Assembly (NCBI GenBank): GCA_965364735.1
Contig: CBDTYW010000081.1
Span: 1-13,610, forward strand
DNA: 13,610 bases
Direction: 5' to 3'
DNA from: CBDTYW01 sp965364735
GTDB taxonomy: Bacteria > Actinomycetota > Nitriliruptoria > Nitriliruptorales > Nitriliruptoraceae
Under the pieces are notes generated by a model that was given only the letters and a program-made list of their open reading frames with translations, was not told the DNA's origin and ran no database searches. A program made the position numbers and the translations under genes. This document shows, one piece after another, positions 1-7,307 of the stretch; position 1 is the first letter of the stretch; every line of letters begins with the position of its first letter.

Positions 1-626
1 TGCGCACGCTCGCCCAGGCGATCACCACCGGGCGCCGGGTCGCCGCCGACGAGCTCGGCGGCCGCGTCGCCGGCCATCTCGCCGACCTCGCGATGCCGCA
101 CGCCGAGTTCCGCGTCGTTCTGGACACCTCGGAGTCAGCCGAGGACTTCGGCCCCCACGGTGCGGACCGCGTCGCGTTCGAGCTCGCAGCCAACCCGGGG
201 GAGCCTGGCGGACCGATCGACGAGGTCGCGTCCGGCGGCGAGCGATCCCGCGTCGCGCTCGCGGTCGCGGTGGCGTTGGCGGACGTCCACGACGCCGAGG
301 TGCTCGTGTTCGACGAGGTCGACGCCGGTGTCGGTGGCGCCACAGCGATGCAGGTCGGAGCGAAGCTCGCCCGTCTGGCGGTCGCGGGACGCCAGGTGCT
401 GTGCGTCACCCACCTCGCCCAGCTCGCAGCGTTCGCGGACGCGCACGCCGTCGTCACCAAGGACGTCCGCGACGGGCGCACGGTGACAGAGGTCCGAGTC
501 GTCGCCGACGCCGACCGCGTCGACGAGCTGGCCCGCATGCTCAGCGGTGACGCCGGCGGGGAAGCGGGGCGGGAACACGCACGTCGCCTGCTCGCCGAGG
601 CCCGGACGCGCAGCGTGCCTGCGTGA
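1..626 (+). CDS. recN: DNA repair protein RecN, C-terminal part (5' end outside window)
   Basis: RecN is an SMC-like ATPase that acts early in recombinational repair of double-strand breaks. Only about the last 207 codons are present, read in frame from base 3; the family is usually about 550-590 residues. Seen in sequence: the RecN segment 'LAMPHAEF' near base 87, the ABC signature 'ASGGERSRVALA' (about 228-263), the Walker B/D-loop 'VLVFDEVDAGVGG' (about 300-338), the switch region 'VLCVTHLAQLAA' (about 399-434), and the C-terminal 'ELARMLSGDAG' helix. The family more often reads 'LSGGELSR'; here the signature starts with Ala and has Arg after Glu, a mild variation. The TGA stop overlaps the GTG start of the next gene, which suggests translational coupling. 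Identity is very secure; the N-terminal ATPase half and coiled coil lie upstream of the window. Confidence 0.96.
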   Translation, partial: RTLAQAITTGRRVAADELGGRVAGHLADLAMPHAEFRVVLDTSESAEDFGPHGADRVAFELAANPGEPGGPIDEVASGGERSRVALAVAVALADVHDAEVLVFDEVDAGVGGATAMQVGAKLARLAVAGRQVLCVTHLAQLAAFADAHAVVTKDVRDGRTVTEVRVVADADRVDELARMLSGDAGGEAGREHARRLLAEARTRSVPA

Positions 627-1621
627 GCAACCGTCGTCTCGCCGCCCCCCTTGCGGTGCTCGGGCTCGTCGTGCTGGTCTCGTCCGTTCCGGACGTCGTC
701 GACGACCTGCCGCTGCCGCACCTCACCCGTGAGGCGCAGACCGAACGGGTCGCCGAGCCGACGATCGCGCCGCCCGCCGCTGAGCCGATCGAGCACGCGA
801 GCTTCGCGACCATCGGTGACGTCGTGCTGAGCGTCCCGGGCGACGTCATCGCGATCGGATTCCACGAGGCCAACGCGGGAGACACGATCCGGATGGATCC
901 GCTCGGCGTCGCGGTGGCGAGCCACAACCCGACGAAGTTCGCGCCCCCCGTCACGGATCTCGACCACGACGGCGAGATCGACGAGCCGGGGCGCTTCGAC
1001 GAGCACCCGGAGCGCGCCGATCTCCTCGTCCCGACGCCAGACCCGGTGCCGCTGCTCGGCGAGGACGGCGTGCAGCTGCGTGATCCCGAGACCGACGAGC
1101 CGTTGTTCGAGGAGGTCCCGGAGATCGTGCTGCCCCCGGCGCCCCGCGTGCTCGAGGGCCGCCGCACCTACCGGGTGATGGCGTCGCGGGGACGTCGACG
1201 TCCGGCGACCGCAGCGGTCGACCTGATGATGCGCGCCGACGCAACCGTCTTCTCGCCGGTCGACGGCGTGGTCGTCGACATCCGGCCCTACGACCTCGAG
1301 GGCCGCTACCCGGACCATCGCATCGACATCGCCCCCTTCGCGGACCCGTCGATCCGGATCACGGTGCTGCACGTCCGCGGTCCGGCGGTCAGCATCGGCA
1401 GCCACCTCGTGGCCGGGCAGACGGTCCTCGCCGCGTCGCCGAACCTGTTCCCGTTCGCGTCACAGATCGATCAGTTCGTGGACGACGGCCCGTACCCGCA
1501 CGTACACCTCGAGGTGAAGGACCGGTCCCAGCCGGTCCTCGTGCCGCCCGTCCTCAACAGCGACGGCCTCGTCATCGACCCGGCGACCGGCCTGCCGTAC
1601 CCCACCCCGGAGCCGCGATGA
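623..1621 (+). CDS. Secreted or membrane-anchored LytM/M23-like protein, probably a degenerate peptidase
   Basis: The 332-residue product begins with a GTG that overlaps the recN stop (GTGA). Residues about 5-22 form a hydrophobic segment ('LAAPLAVLGLVVLVSS') that fits a signal peptide or membrane anchor, so the rest is probably outside the cytoplasm. A central region around 'GDVIAIGFHEANAGD' precedes a C-terminal domain resembling M23 (LytM) zinc endopeptidases: 'FSPVDGVVVDI', then 'VLHVRG' (His250), the turn 'GSHLVAGQTVLA', and the HxH motif 'PHVHLEV' (His293, His295). M23 enzymes bind zinc through an HxxxD motif plus the last His of HxH. Here the Asp seems to be kept (Asp200 in 'AAVDLMM') but the His four residues before it is Thr196, so hydrolysis is doubtful. 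An inactive LytM domain acting in cell-wall regulation or as a binding module is my inference. The stop overlaps the patatin gene start (ATGA). Confidence 0.72.
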   Translation: MSNRRLAAPLAVLGLVVLVSSVPDVVDDLPLPHLTREAQTERVAEPTIAPPAAEPIEHASFATIGDVVLSVPGDVIAIGFHEANAGDTIRMDPLGVAVASHNPTKFAPPVTDLDHDGEIDEPGRFDEHPERADLLVPTPDPVPLLGEDGVQLRDPETDEPLFEEVPEIVLPPAPRVLEGRRTYRVMASRGRRRPATAAVDLMMRADATVFSPVDGVVVDIRPYDLEGRYPDHRIDIAPFADPSIRITVLHVRGPAVSIGSHLVAGQTVLAASPNLFPFASQIDQFVDDGPYPHVHLEVKDRSQPVLVPPVLNSDGLVIDPATGLPYPTPEPR

Positions 1622-2577
1622 GCCACGATCCTGCCCGCTGGCAGTCCCTTCCCCGTCCGCTCGCGTTCGTCCTCGGTGGCGGCGCCACGCTCGGGGCGCT
1701 GCAGGTCGGGATGCTCCGTGCGCTCGGCGAGGTCGGGATCCACCCGGACCTCGTGGTGGGGACCTCCGTCGGGGCGCTCAACGGGGCGGTGCTCGCCGAC
1801 GTGGGCGACGTCGCCCAGGCTGCCGAGCTGTTGGCGGACTCCTGGTCGCTGCTGACGACCGAGCACGTCTTCCCGGGCTCGCTGTGGGCGCAGGGGCGTC
1901 GTGTGCTCGCGGGGGAGAGCGCGTTCCCCGACGACGGGCTGCGTCGGATCGTCCACGACTTCCTCGGGCCGACCCCGACGTTCGAAGAGCTCGCGCTGCC
2001 GTTCGCCGCGGTTGCCTCCCACGTGCTCGTCGGCCACCCGCACGCCTTCGCGGCCGGGGATCTCGTCCTGCCGCTGCTCGCGAGCGCTGCGCTGCCGGGC
2101 GTGCTACCTGTCCAGGAGATCGACGGTGAGCCGTACTGGGACGGCGGGGTCACCTCGAACGTCCCGCTCCTCGCGGCGCGGGCGATGGGAGCGGTGAGCA
2201 TCGTCGTGCTCGACCCGGGCGACATCTGCCACCGCGAGATCGTCCCCTCCGGGGTCGCCGAGACGACGGTCGCAGCGTTCGGGACCGCGATCCGCCAGCG
2301 CGTCCTCATCGAGGTCCCGCAGGTCGCCGCGGAGATCCCGGTGCTCTACCTCGACCGGCCGTGCGTCACGGGGCGGGCACCGCTGTCGTTCGCGTCGACG
2401 CCCGACCTGCTGGCGCGCGGGCACGACGTCGCGCGGAAGTTCCTCGCCACGGCGGACGTGCCGACCGCCGGGCACCTCGTCGGCCGGCCGCACACGCATG
2501 TCGAGACGCACGGCGACCTCGGCACGGCGCACCACCCGAGGTTTCCGCGCGGGTTGCCGACGGTGCGCGAGCGCTGA
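1618..2577 (+). CDS. Patatin-like phospholipase / NTE-type acyl hydrolase
   Basis: This 319-residue protein carries the full patatin catalytic set. The glycine-rich oxyanion loop is 'GGGATLG' (residues 20-26), the nucleophile elbow 'GTSVG' has Ser50, and the Asp of the dyad is Asp175 in 'WDGGVTSNVPL'. Patatin-family enzymes hydrolyse acyl ester bonds in phospholipids, lysophospholipids or neutral lipids with a Ser-Asp dyad. No signal peptide or membrane helix is evident, so a cytoplasmic protein resembling the bacterial RssA/YlbK-type group is likely. The ATG start overlaps the upstream stop (ATGA), so it is probably translated with the M23-like gene. The last 40 or so residues are polar and His/Arg-rich, outside the core fold. 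The substrate cannot be told from sequence. Confidence 0.93.
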   Translation: MSHDPARWQSLPRPLAFVLGGGATLGALQVGMLRALGEVGIHPDLVVGTSVGALNGAVLADVGDVAQAAELLADSWSLLTTEHVFPGSLWAQGRRVLAGESAFPDDGLRRIVHDFLGPTPTFEELALPFAAVASHVLVGHPHAFAAGDLVLPLLASAALPGVLPVQEIDGEPYWDGGVTSNVPLLAARAMGAVSIVVLDPGDICHREIVPSGVAETTVAAFGTAIRQRVLIEVPQVAAEIPVLYLDRPCVTGRAPLSFASTPDLLARGHDVARKFLATADVPTAGHLVGRPHTHVETHGDLGTAHHPRFPRGLPTVRER

Positions 2578-2590
2578 CGCGTCGAAGTCG

Positions 2591-2596
2591 TATCCT
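2591..2596 (+). promoter_or_regulatory. Possible -10 element before the winged-helix-like gene
   Basis: TATCCT lies in the 44-bp gap after the patatin gene and fits the actinobacterial -10 pattern TANNNT. A start site about 7 bases downstream would give a short leader containing the AAGGAG site. No convincing -35 hexamer is visible at the normal distance, so this is only a candidate. Confidence 0.3.
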
Positions 2597-2610
2597 CCCC
2601 GCCGAGCCCC

Positions 2611-2616
2611 AAGGAG
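2611..2616 (+). promoter_or_regulatory. Ribosome binding site that sets the GTG start at 2622
   Basis: AAGGAG lies five bases before a GTG codon. The same frame stays open far upstream through the end of the patatin gene, so this site is what fixes the start of the following gene. Confidence 0.75.
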
Positions 2617-2621
2617 CCAGC

Positions 2622-3287
2622 GTGCAGCCTCGTGACCCCACCGTGATCAGCCTCGCCTCGTCGCTGGTGTTGCTCCAGAACGAACGCGCCGCGCTCGAGG
2701 AGCGCATGGCTGCCGTCACCGCGGCGATCTCGGGGCTTGAAGGCGCCATCGGAGCGCTCAACGGGGCGTCTGCCCTGCCCGCGACCACGGTGGAGCCGGC
2801 CGCTTCGCCCGCGGCCGCGAAGCCGGAGAAGGCCACCTCCGCGAAGTCGGCCCCGAAGCCGGCCAAGGCTGCCAAGGCCGCGAAGCCTGCGAAGGCCCCG
2901 ACGAAGAAGGTCACCGAGCAGGACCTGGTTGCGGCCATCGCCGCCGCTGGCGGGACCGCGGGAACCGCGGATCTGGTGGTGGCGCTCGGGATCAACGACG
3001 GACGCGGCCTCAACGGCGCGCGTCGCAAGGCCGTCGACGAAGGGCTGATCGTCGTCGATGGCGGCGTCTACCGACTGGTCGAAGACCTGCCGTCGAAGCC
3101 TGCGAAGGCTGACAAGGCGACGGAGAAGACGTCCGACAAGAAGGCCGACACGCCGACCTCGTCCGACGGTGACGCCACGAAGTCCGTCGACGCGTCGAAG
3201 GCCGGCACGACCAAGAACGACGCGTCATCGTCCGATGAGGCATGGGAAGCATCGTCCGGCACCGAGCTCGGTCGCCGCTTCGCCTGA
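2622..3287 (+). CDS. Uncharacterised protein: coiled coil, A/K/P-rich linker, winged-helix-like segment, charged tail
   Basis: I do not recognise this 221-residue protein as a named family. From the GTG start the product has four zones. Residues about 8-50 are an amphipathic helix likely to form a coiled coil ('LLQNERAALEERMAAV'). Residues about 50-93 are low-complexity Ala/Lys/Pro. A compact segment (about 95-150) contains 'TEQDLVAAIAAAGGTAGTADL', 'GINDGRGLNGARRKAVDEGL' and 'GGVYRL', which reads like helix-turn-helix plus wing. A Lys/Asp/Ser/Thr tail runs to 'GTELGRRFA'. Lys/Ala-rich tails joined to small DNA-binding folds occur in actinobacterial nucleoid proteins (HupB, H1-like), so a DNA-binding or nucleoid-associated role is a reasonable inference but unproven. 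It sits alone between the patatin gene and pyrG with its own Shine-Dalgarno. Strong third-position GC and the clear RBS support a real gene. Confidence 0.78.
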   Translation: MQPRDPTVISLASSLVLLQNERAALEERMAAVTAAISGLEGAIGALNGASALPATTVEPAASPAAAKPEKATSAKSAPKPAKAAKAAKPAKAPTKKVTEQDLVAAIAAAGGTAGTADLVVALGINDGRGLNGARRKAVDEGLIVVDGGVYRLVEDLPSKPAKADKATEKTSDKKADTPTSSDGDATKSVDASKAGTTKNDASSSDEAWEASSGTELGRRFA

Positions 3288-3342
3288 CGGGCGGCCGGCT
3301 GGCCGCAGCGTGCACCCCTGCCGCACCGGGTGGGGGCGGTCG

Positions 3343-3372
3343 TTGTGTCGTGCGTGGCGATCTCGATAGTGT
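3343..3372 (+). promoter_or_regulatory. Candidate pyrG promoter
   Basis: TTGTGT (3343-3348) and TAGTGT (3367-3372) are separated by 18 bases and resemble -35 and -10 hexamers. They sit in the 122-bp gap before pyrG and would give a leader of about 30 bases. The leader contains short GC-rich inverted repeats around 3378-3397 (GGGCC ... GGCCC and CCGCGG-CCCGCGG) next to the ribosome binding site. These may fold, but no known regulatory motif is recognised. Confidence 0.4.
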
Positions 3373-3395
3373 GCAACGGGCCTGCCGCGGCCCGC

Positions 3396-3402
3396 GGAGG
3401 AG
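3396..3402 (+). promoter_or_regulatory. Shine-Dalgarno that fixes the TTG start of pyrG
   Basis: GGAGGAG lies seven bases before TTG at 3410. The reading frame is open further upstream, including an in-frame GTG at 3371 and an ATG at 3242. Only the TTG has a strong, well-spaced site and gives a product starting shortly before the conserved 'KYVFVTGGV' of CTP synthase. Confidence 0.75.
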
Positions 3403-3409
3403 CACCACG

Positions 3410-5125
3410 TTGGACGCATCGCCATTCACCGGGGACAGCCCCACGAAGTACGTCTTCGTGACGGGCGGGGTCGCGTCGGCCCTCGGCAAGGGCATCACGG
3501 CTGCCTCGCTGGGGCGGCTGCTGAAGGCTCGTGGCCTGCGCGTCACGATGCAGAAGCTCGATCCCTACATCAACGTCGACCCCGGCACGATGAACCCGTT
3601 CGAGCACGGCGAGGTCTTCGTCACCGACGACGGCGGCGAGACCGACCTCGACCTCGGCCACTACGAGCGCTTCATCGACGAGAACCTCCGTCGCGGATCG
3701 TCGGTGTCGTCCGGCCAGATCTGGTCGACCGTGATCGCCAAGGAACGTCGGGGCGAGTTCCTCGGCAAGACCGTCCAGGTGATCCCGCACATCACCAACG
3801 AGATCAAGCACCGGATCGCCACCGTCGGCAAGGACGCGGACGTCGTCATCGTCGAGGTCGGCGGCACGGTCGGTGACATCGAGGGCCTGCCGTTCCTCGA
3901 GTCGATCCGCCAGTTCCGCTACGACGTCGGCCGCGACAACATCTGCTACGTCCACTGCGCGCTCGTCCCCTACATCAGCGCCGCCGGCGAGCTCAAGACC
4001 AAGCCCGCGCAGCACTCCGTGCGCGAGATCCGCTCGATCGGTATCCAGCCGGACGTCGTCGTGCTGCGTGCCGACCGCGACCTCGACTCCGGGCTCAAGC
4101 GCAAGGTCGCGATGCTCTGTGACGTCGACGTCGACGCCGTCATCGCTGCGGTCGATCAGTCCTCGCTCTACGAGGTGCCGCTCGCCATGCGCGAGGAGGG
4201 CCTCGACACCGTCGTCGCCCGTCGGCTCAGGCTCCCGGACGTCGAGCCGGACCTCACCGAGTGGGAGGACCTCGTCGCGCGTGTGCAGTCCGCCCGCGAG
4301 ACCGTCCGCATCGCGATCACCGGCAAGTACGTCGAGCTGCCGGACGCCTACCTGTCCGTCGCCGAGGCGCTGCGCCACGGGGGACTCCACCACGGCGTCA
4401 ACGTCGAGATCGACTGGGTCTCGTCCGATGATCTGACCGACGAGAACATCGCGCACCGGCTCCGTCGGACGCACGGCGTGCTCGTGCCCGGGGGGTTCGG
4501 GGTGCGGGGCGTCGAGGGCAAGATGCTCGCCGTTCAGGTCGCCCGCGAGCACGAGATCCCGTTCCTCGGGATCTGTCTCGGCCTGCAGGCTGCTGCGATC
4601 GAGTTCGCCCGCAACGTCGTCGGCCTCGAGTACGCCGACTCCGCGGAGTTCGAGCGCAACTCGCCGGACCCCGTCATCGATCTCATGCCCGACCAGGTCG
4701 ACGTCGAGGACAAGGGCGGCACGATGCGGCTCGGTTCCTATCCGGCCAAGCTCGCCGAGGGATCCTTGGCCCGTCGTCTGTACGGCGCCGAGGTCGTCTA
4801 TGAGCGTCACCGCCACCGTTACGAGTTCAACAACGTCTACCGCCGAAGCATGCAGGAGGCGGGCCTGAGGTTCTCGGGTCTGTCGCCGGATGACCGGCTC
4901 GTCGAGTTCATCGAGCTCCCGGGTCACCCGTTCTTCATCGCGACGCAGGCGCACCCGGAGTTCAAGTCCCGCCCGAACCGTGCGCACCCGCTGTTCGCCG
5001 GCTTCATCGGTGCGGCCAAGCTCCGAGCCCGCGAGATGCAGGGACGTCTGCCCGTCGGGCTCGACGAGCCCACGGTGGGCGAGATCCGCGACGCCGTCGA
5101 GCTGGCCTCGGGCCAGCGCGGATGA
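3410..5125 (+). CDS. pyrG: CTP synthase (glutamine hydrolysing)
   Basis: PyrG makes CTP from UTP, ATP and glutamine, the last step of de novo cytidine nucleotide synthesis, in the cytoplasm. The product from the TTG start is 571 residues, within the usual 535-590. Visible motifs are the N-terminal synthase P-loop region 'VTGGVASALGKGITAASLG', the segment 'KLDPYINVDPGTMNPFEHGE', and 'EVGGTVGDIEGLPFLE'. The C-terminal class I glutamine amidotransferase domain has oxyanion segment 'PGGFGVRG', nucleophile Cys389 in 'GICLGLQ', and the His515/Glu517 pair in 'AHPEFKSRP'; 'ERHRHRYEFNN' matches the family. Synthase and amidotransferase sites both look intact. The stop overlaps the NUDIX start (ATGA), so the two are very likely co-translated; the same pair is adjacent in Mycobacterium tuberculosis (Rv1699-Rv1700). 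Confidence 0.97.
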   Translation: MDASPFTGDSPTKYVFVTGGVASALGKGITAASLGRLLKARGLRVTMQKLDPYINVDPGTMNPFEHGEVFVTDDGGETDLDLGHYERFIDENLRRGSSVSSGQIWSTVIAKERRGEFLGKTVQVIPHITNEIKHRIATVGKDADVVIVEVGGTVGDIEGLPFLESIRQFRYDVGRDNICYVHCALVPYISAAGELKTKPAQHSVREIRSIGIQPDVVVLRADRDLDSGLKRKVAMLCDVDVDAVIAAVDQSSLYEVPLAMREEGLDTVVARRLRLPDVEPDLTEWEDLVARVQSARETVRIAITGKYVELPDAYLSVAEALRHGGLHHGVNVEIDWVSSDDLTDENIAHRLRRTHGVLVPGGFGVRGVEGKMLAVQVAREHEIPFLGICLGLQAAAIEFARNVVGLEYADSAEFERNSPDPVIDLMPDQVDVEDKGGTMRLGSYPAKLAEGSLARRLYGAEVVYERHRHRYEFNNVYRRSMQEAGLRFSGLSPDDRLVEFIELPGHPFFIATQAHPEFKSRPNRAHPLFAGFIGAAKLRAREMQGRLPVGLDEPTVGEIRDAVELASGQRG

Positions 5126-5679
5126 CCGTCCCGTTCACCACGACGGGCTCCGAGGTCGCGTGGTCCTCGCGCTTCACGACGATGCGCGTCGATGACGTCG
5201 TCATGCCCGACGGCCAGACCGCGCAGCGCGAGGTCGCCGAGCACCTGTCTGCCGTCGGCGTCGTCCCGCTCTTCGACGACGGCACCGTCGCGCTGCTGCG
5301 CCAGTACCGCCACCCCACATCGAAGTTCCTCCTCGAGATCCCGGCCGGCCTGCTCGACGTTGACGGCGAGGACCCGGAGGTCGGGGCCCGTCGTGAGCTC
5401 GCCGAGGAGGTTGGCCTGGCCTGCACCGATCTTCGCGTGCTGACGACGTTCTGGAACTCGGCGGGCTGGACCACCGAGCAGACCACCGTCTACCTCGCGA
5501 CCGGCCTCACCGAGGCGGATGCCCCCGACGGCTTCGTCCTCGAGCACGAGGAAGCCGCGATGGAGATCGTCCGCCTCCCGCTCTCCGACCTCGTCGCCGA
5601 GGCCCACCTCGGCACGATCACCGACGCCAAGACCCTCGTCGGCATCCTCCTCGCCGCCGCCGTCACCAACACCACCTGA
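5122..5679 (+). CDS. NUDIX hydrolase, probable ADP-ribose pyrophosphatase
   Basis: This 185-residue protein fits the ADP-ribose pyrophosphatase branch of the NUDIX family, which cleaves ADP-ribose to AMP and ribose 5-phosphate with Mg2+. The catalytic box runs from Gly76 through Glu83 to Arg91-Glu92-Leu-Ala-Glu95-Glu96-Val-Gly98. It has one extra residue between the first Gly and Glu (x6 instead of x5); I recall the same spacing in the mycobacterial ADPRase Rv1700. The lead-in 'LLRQYRHPTSKFLLEIPAGL' is typical for this branch, as is the Glu-rich loop 'VLEHEEAAMEI'. The ATG start overlaps the pyrG stop. Linkage to pyrG suggests nucleotide housekeeping. Exact substrate (ADP-ribose or another nucleoside diphosphate sugar) is inferred from family only. 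Confidence 0.92.
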   Translation: MTVPFTTTGSEVAWSSRFTTMRVDDVVMPDGQTAQREVAEHLSAVGVVPLFDDGTVALLRQYRHPTSKFLLEIPAGLLDVDGEDPEVGARRELAEEVGLACTDLRVLTTFWNSAGWTTEQTTVYLATGLTEADAPDGFVLEHEEAAMEIVRLPLSDLVAEAHLGTITDAKTLVGILLAAAVTNTT

Positions 5680-5689
5680 CCCAACCCTC

Positions 5690-5834
5690 CCGCCGAGCGA
5701 TGCCCAAACCTGCACCACGCAGGGAAATCCGTCGCTCGCCGAAGTTGGTGGGCGCGGACCCTTCCGCCGAGCGATGCCCAAACCTGCACCACGCAGGGAA
5801 ATCCGTCGCTCGGCGAAGTTGGTGGGTGCTGACC
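5690..5834. repeat. Two tandem copies of a 74-bp inverted-repeat-containing unit
   Basis: Unit 1 starts at 5690 and unit 2 at 5764, a period of 74 bp. They are almost identical over the first 62 bases (one difference, at 5739 versus 5813) and then drift in the last dozen. Each unit has outer arms CGCCGAGCGA and TCGCTCGGCG, perfect in unit 2 (5765-5774 and 5806-5815) and with one mismatch in unit 1 (5691-5700 and 5732-5741). Inside is a smaller hairpin CCTGC-ACCAC-GCAGG (5783-5797 in unit 2). The pair lies between the ends of the convergent NUDIX and acyltransferase genes and fills most of that 167-bp gap. It resembles REP or MITE-type intergenic elements and could also fold as a two-way transcription barrier, though no T-tract follows. 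No coding role is apparent. Confidence 0.88.
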
Positions 5835-5846
5835 GAAGGGGTCGGG

Positions 5847-7247
5847 CTACTGGGCGAGGGCGAGGTACTCGTCGAGCTGGTCGGCGAAGTCGTCGACGAC
5901 CTGGCGGAGGTTCGGCAGCGTCGCGGGGCAGGCGATGGCCGAGACGTTCATGCGGCCGTCGTAGGACCAGACGGTGATGTTCAGGCCGATCCCTTCGAGG
6001 ATCGGGCCGACGGAGAAGAGGCCGGTCAGGCGGGCGCCGGCGATCTCGAGCTGCTCGCGGGGTCCGGGGACGTTGGAGACGACGAGGTTGATCGGCGGGG
6101 CGTGGCGGTCCGCGCCGCCCCACTTCGAGTAGCGGCGCATCAGGCCGGCGTAGATGCCGGGCGGGGCGTACTGGACCCAGTTGCTGAGCATGTCCGCGCC
6201 GAGCGCGTTCTGGATGTGCTTCGCCTCCGACGTGACCTCGTGGATCGCGTGGAGGCGCTCGAGCGGGTCCTTGCGATCCGTGGCGAGCGACGTGAACAGG
6301 TTGCCGACGCGGTTGCCGCCGAGACGCCCGCGGGTCTCATCGGTGTCGGTCGACGTCGGCACCCCGGCGACGAGCGAACGCGTCAGGGTCTCGCCGTTGC
6401 GGTCCAGCAGCCGGCGCAGCGCGCCCGAGGCGCAGGCGAGGACGACGTCGTTGATCGACACGTCGAACGCCGTCTTCACCGTACGGAAGTCATCCAGGGA
6501 GAGGGATGTGGAGGCGAAGGAGCGACGGGGGGTGAGCGATCCGTTGAACGACGCCTTCGGCACGGACAGGATCGGCATCGGCGTCGAGACCTCGGAGCCA
6601 CGCTTGCGCCGTACGACCGCGGTGGCGCCGGAGACGGTCTTGCCGACGAGGCCCGGCAGCTCGACCGCTTGCCGGCCGTACTCGCGGAACGCCTGCTGGG
6701 TGAGCCACCAGCCGGACGGAGCCACTTCGCCTTCCCACGGCTGGACGTCGACGGCCGCGTCAGGCGGAGGCGGCATCAGCCCCATGACGTTTGCGAGCAG
6801 CGCCGACGCGGCGATCCCGTCCGCCATGGCGTGATGCATCTTCGTGACGAACGCCACCTCACCGGAGGCAAGTCCTTCGACGACCCAGAGCTCCCAGAGC
6901 GGGTGGTTGCGGTCCAGCTGATGTGAGGCGATCTCGCCGATGACCTCGTCGAGCTGCGTCATCGTGCCCGGCGGCGGGACGCCGATGTGGCGGACGTGGG
7001 TGCGCAGGTCAAAGGCCTCGTCCTCGATCCAGACGGGATGGTGCAGCCGCAGCGGGTCCTGCACGAGCCGACGCCGGAAGGGCGGGAGCAGGTGCAGCCG
7101 CTCGCCGAGCACTTCGAGGAAGCGGTCGAACGACCATCCACCCTCAGCCTCGCTGGGATCGAGCAACGCGATCTTCAGCGTGTGCATGTGCAGCGTCGGG
7201 GTCTCCATGTAGAGGAACCCGGCATCCAGCCCGGACAGGCGATCCAC
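5847..7247 (-). CDS. WS/DGAT-family O-acyltransferase (wax ester / triacylglycerol synthase type)
   Basis: The 466-residue protein starts at a GTG (7247-7245) with GGGAG five bases upstream. It matches the WS/DGAT family, which transfers an acyl group from acyl-CoA to a fatty alcohol or diacylglycerol to make storage wax esters or triacylglycerol at the membrane or lipid body. Seen motifs are the N-terminal 'RLSGLDAGFLYMETP', catalytic 'HHAMADG' (138-144, His139 the presumed base), the 'ND' motif at about 266-267 in 'VSINDVVLA', 'GNRVGNLFTSL', and the C-terminal 'VVSNVPGP' and 'LNITVWSYDG' segments. Length is normal for the family and no signal peptide or clear transmembrane helix is seen. 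It lies 60 bp downstream of the alpha/beta hydrolase gene on the same strand and is probably transcribed with it. Actual acyl acceptor is unknown. Confidence 0.95.
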   Translation of the reverse strand: MDRLSGLDAGFLYMETPTLHMHTLKIALLDPSEAEGGWSFDRFLEVLGERLHLLPPFRRRLVQDPLRLHHPVWIEDEAFDLRTHVRHIGVPPPGTMTQLDEVIGEIASHQLDRNHPLWELWVVEGLASGEVAFVTKMHHAMADGIAASALLANVMGLMPPPPDAAVDVQPWEGEVAPSGWWLTQQAFREYGRQAVELPGLVGKTVSGATAVVRRKRGSEVSTPMPILSVPKASFNGSLTPRRSFASTSLSLDDFRTVKTAFDVSINDVVLACASGALRRLLDRNGETLTRSLVAGVPTSTDTDETRGRLGGNRVGNLFTSLATDRKDPLERLHAIHEVTSEAKHIQNALGADMLSNWVQYAPPGIYAGLMRRYSKWGGADRHAPPINLVVSNVPGPREQLEIAGARLTGLFSVGPILEGIGLNITVWSYDGRMNVSAIACPATLPNLRQVVDDFADQLDEYLALAQ

Positions 7248-7307
7248 GCGTACTCCCGTCAGCGCCAGATGGCGTTGCGCTCTCGATGTGTCGCCAGTGT
7301 GACGGGG

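Noticed and set aside
3242..3409. An upstream ATG start for pyrG at 3242
   Set aside because: It would overlap the preceding gene and add 56 residues not typical of CTP synthase; the TTG at 3410 has a strong Shine-Dalgarno.
3068..4987. A 639-codon open frame on the minus strand opposite pyrG
   Set aside because: It mirrors the pyrG codons (strings of Asp, Val, Arg, Leu from third-position GC bias), has no motif, and pyrG is unmistakable on the other strand.
5690..5834. CRISPR array
   Set aside because: Only two units, with period equal to the whole repeated unit and no unique spacers between them; the structure is an inverted-repeat element.
5700..6926. A plus-strand open frame that runs through the 74-bp repeats into the acyltransferase gene
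   Set aside because: It is antisense to a clear WS/DGAT gene, has no RBS and shows no recognised motif.
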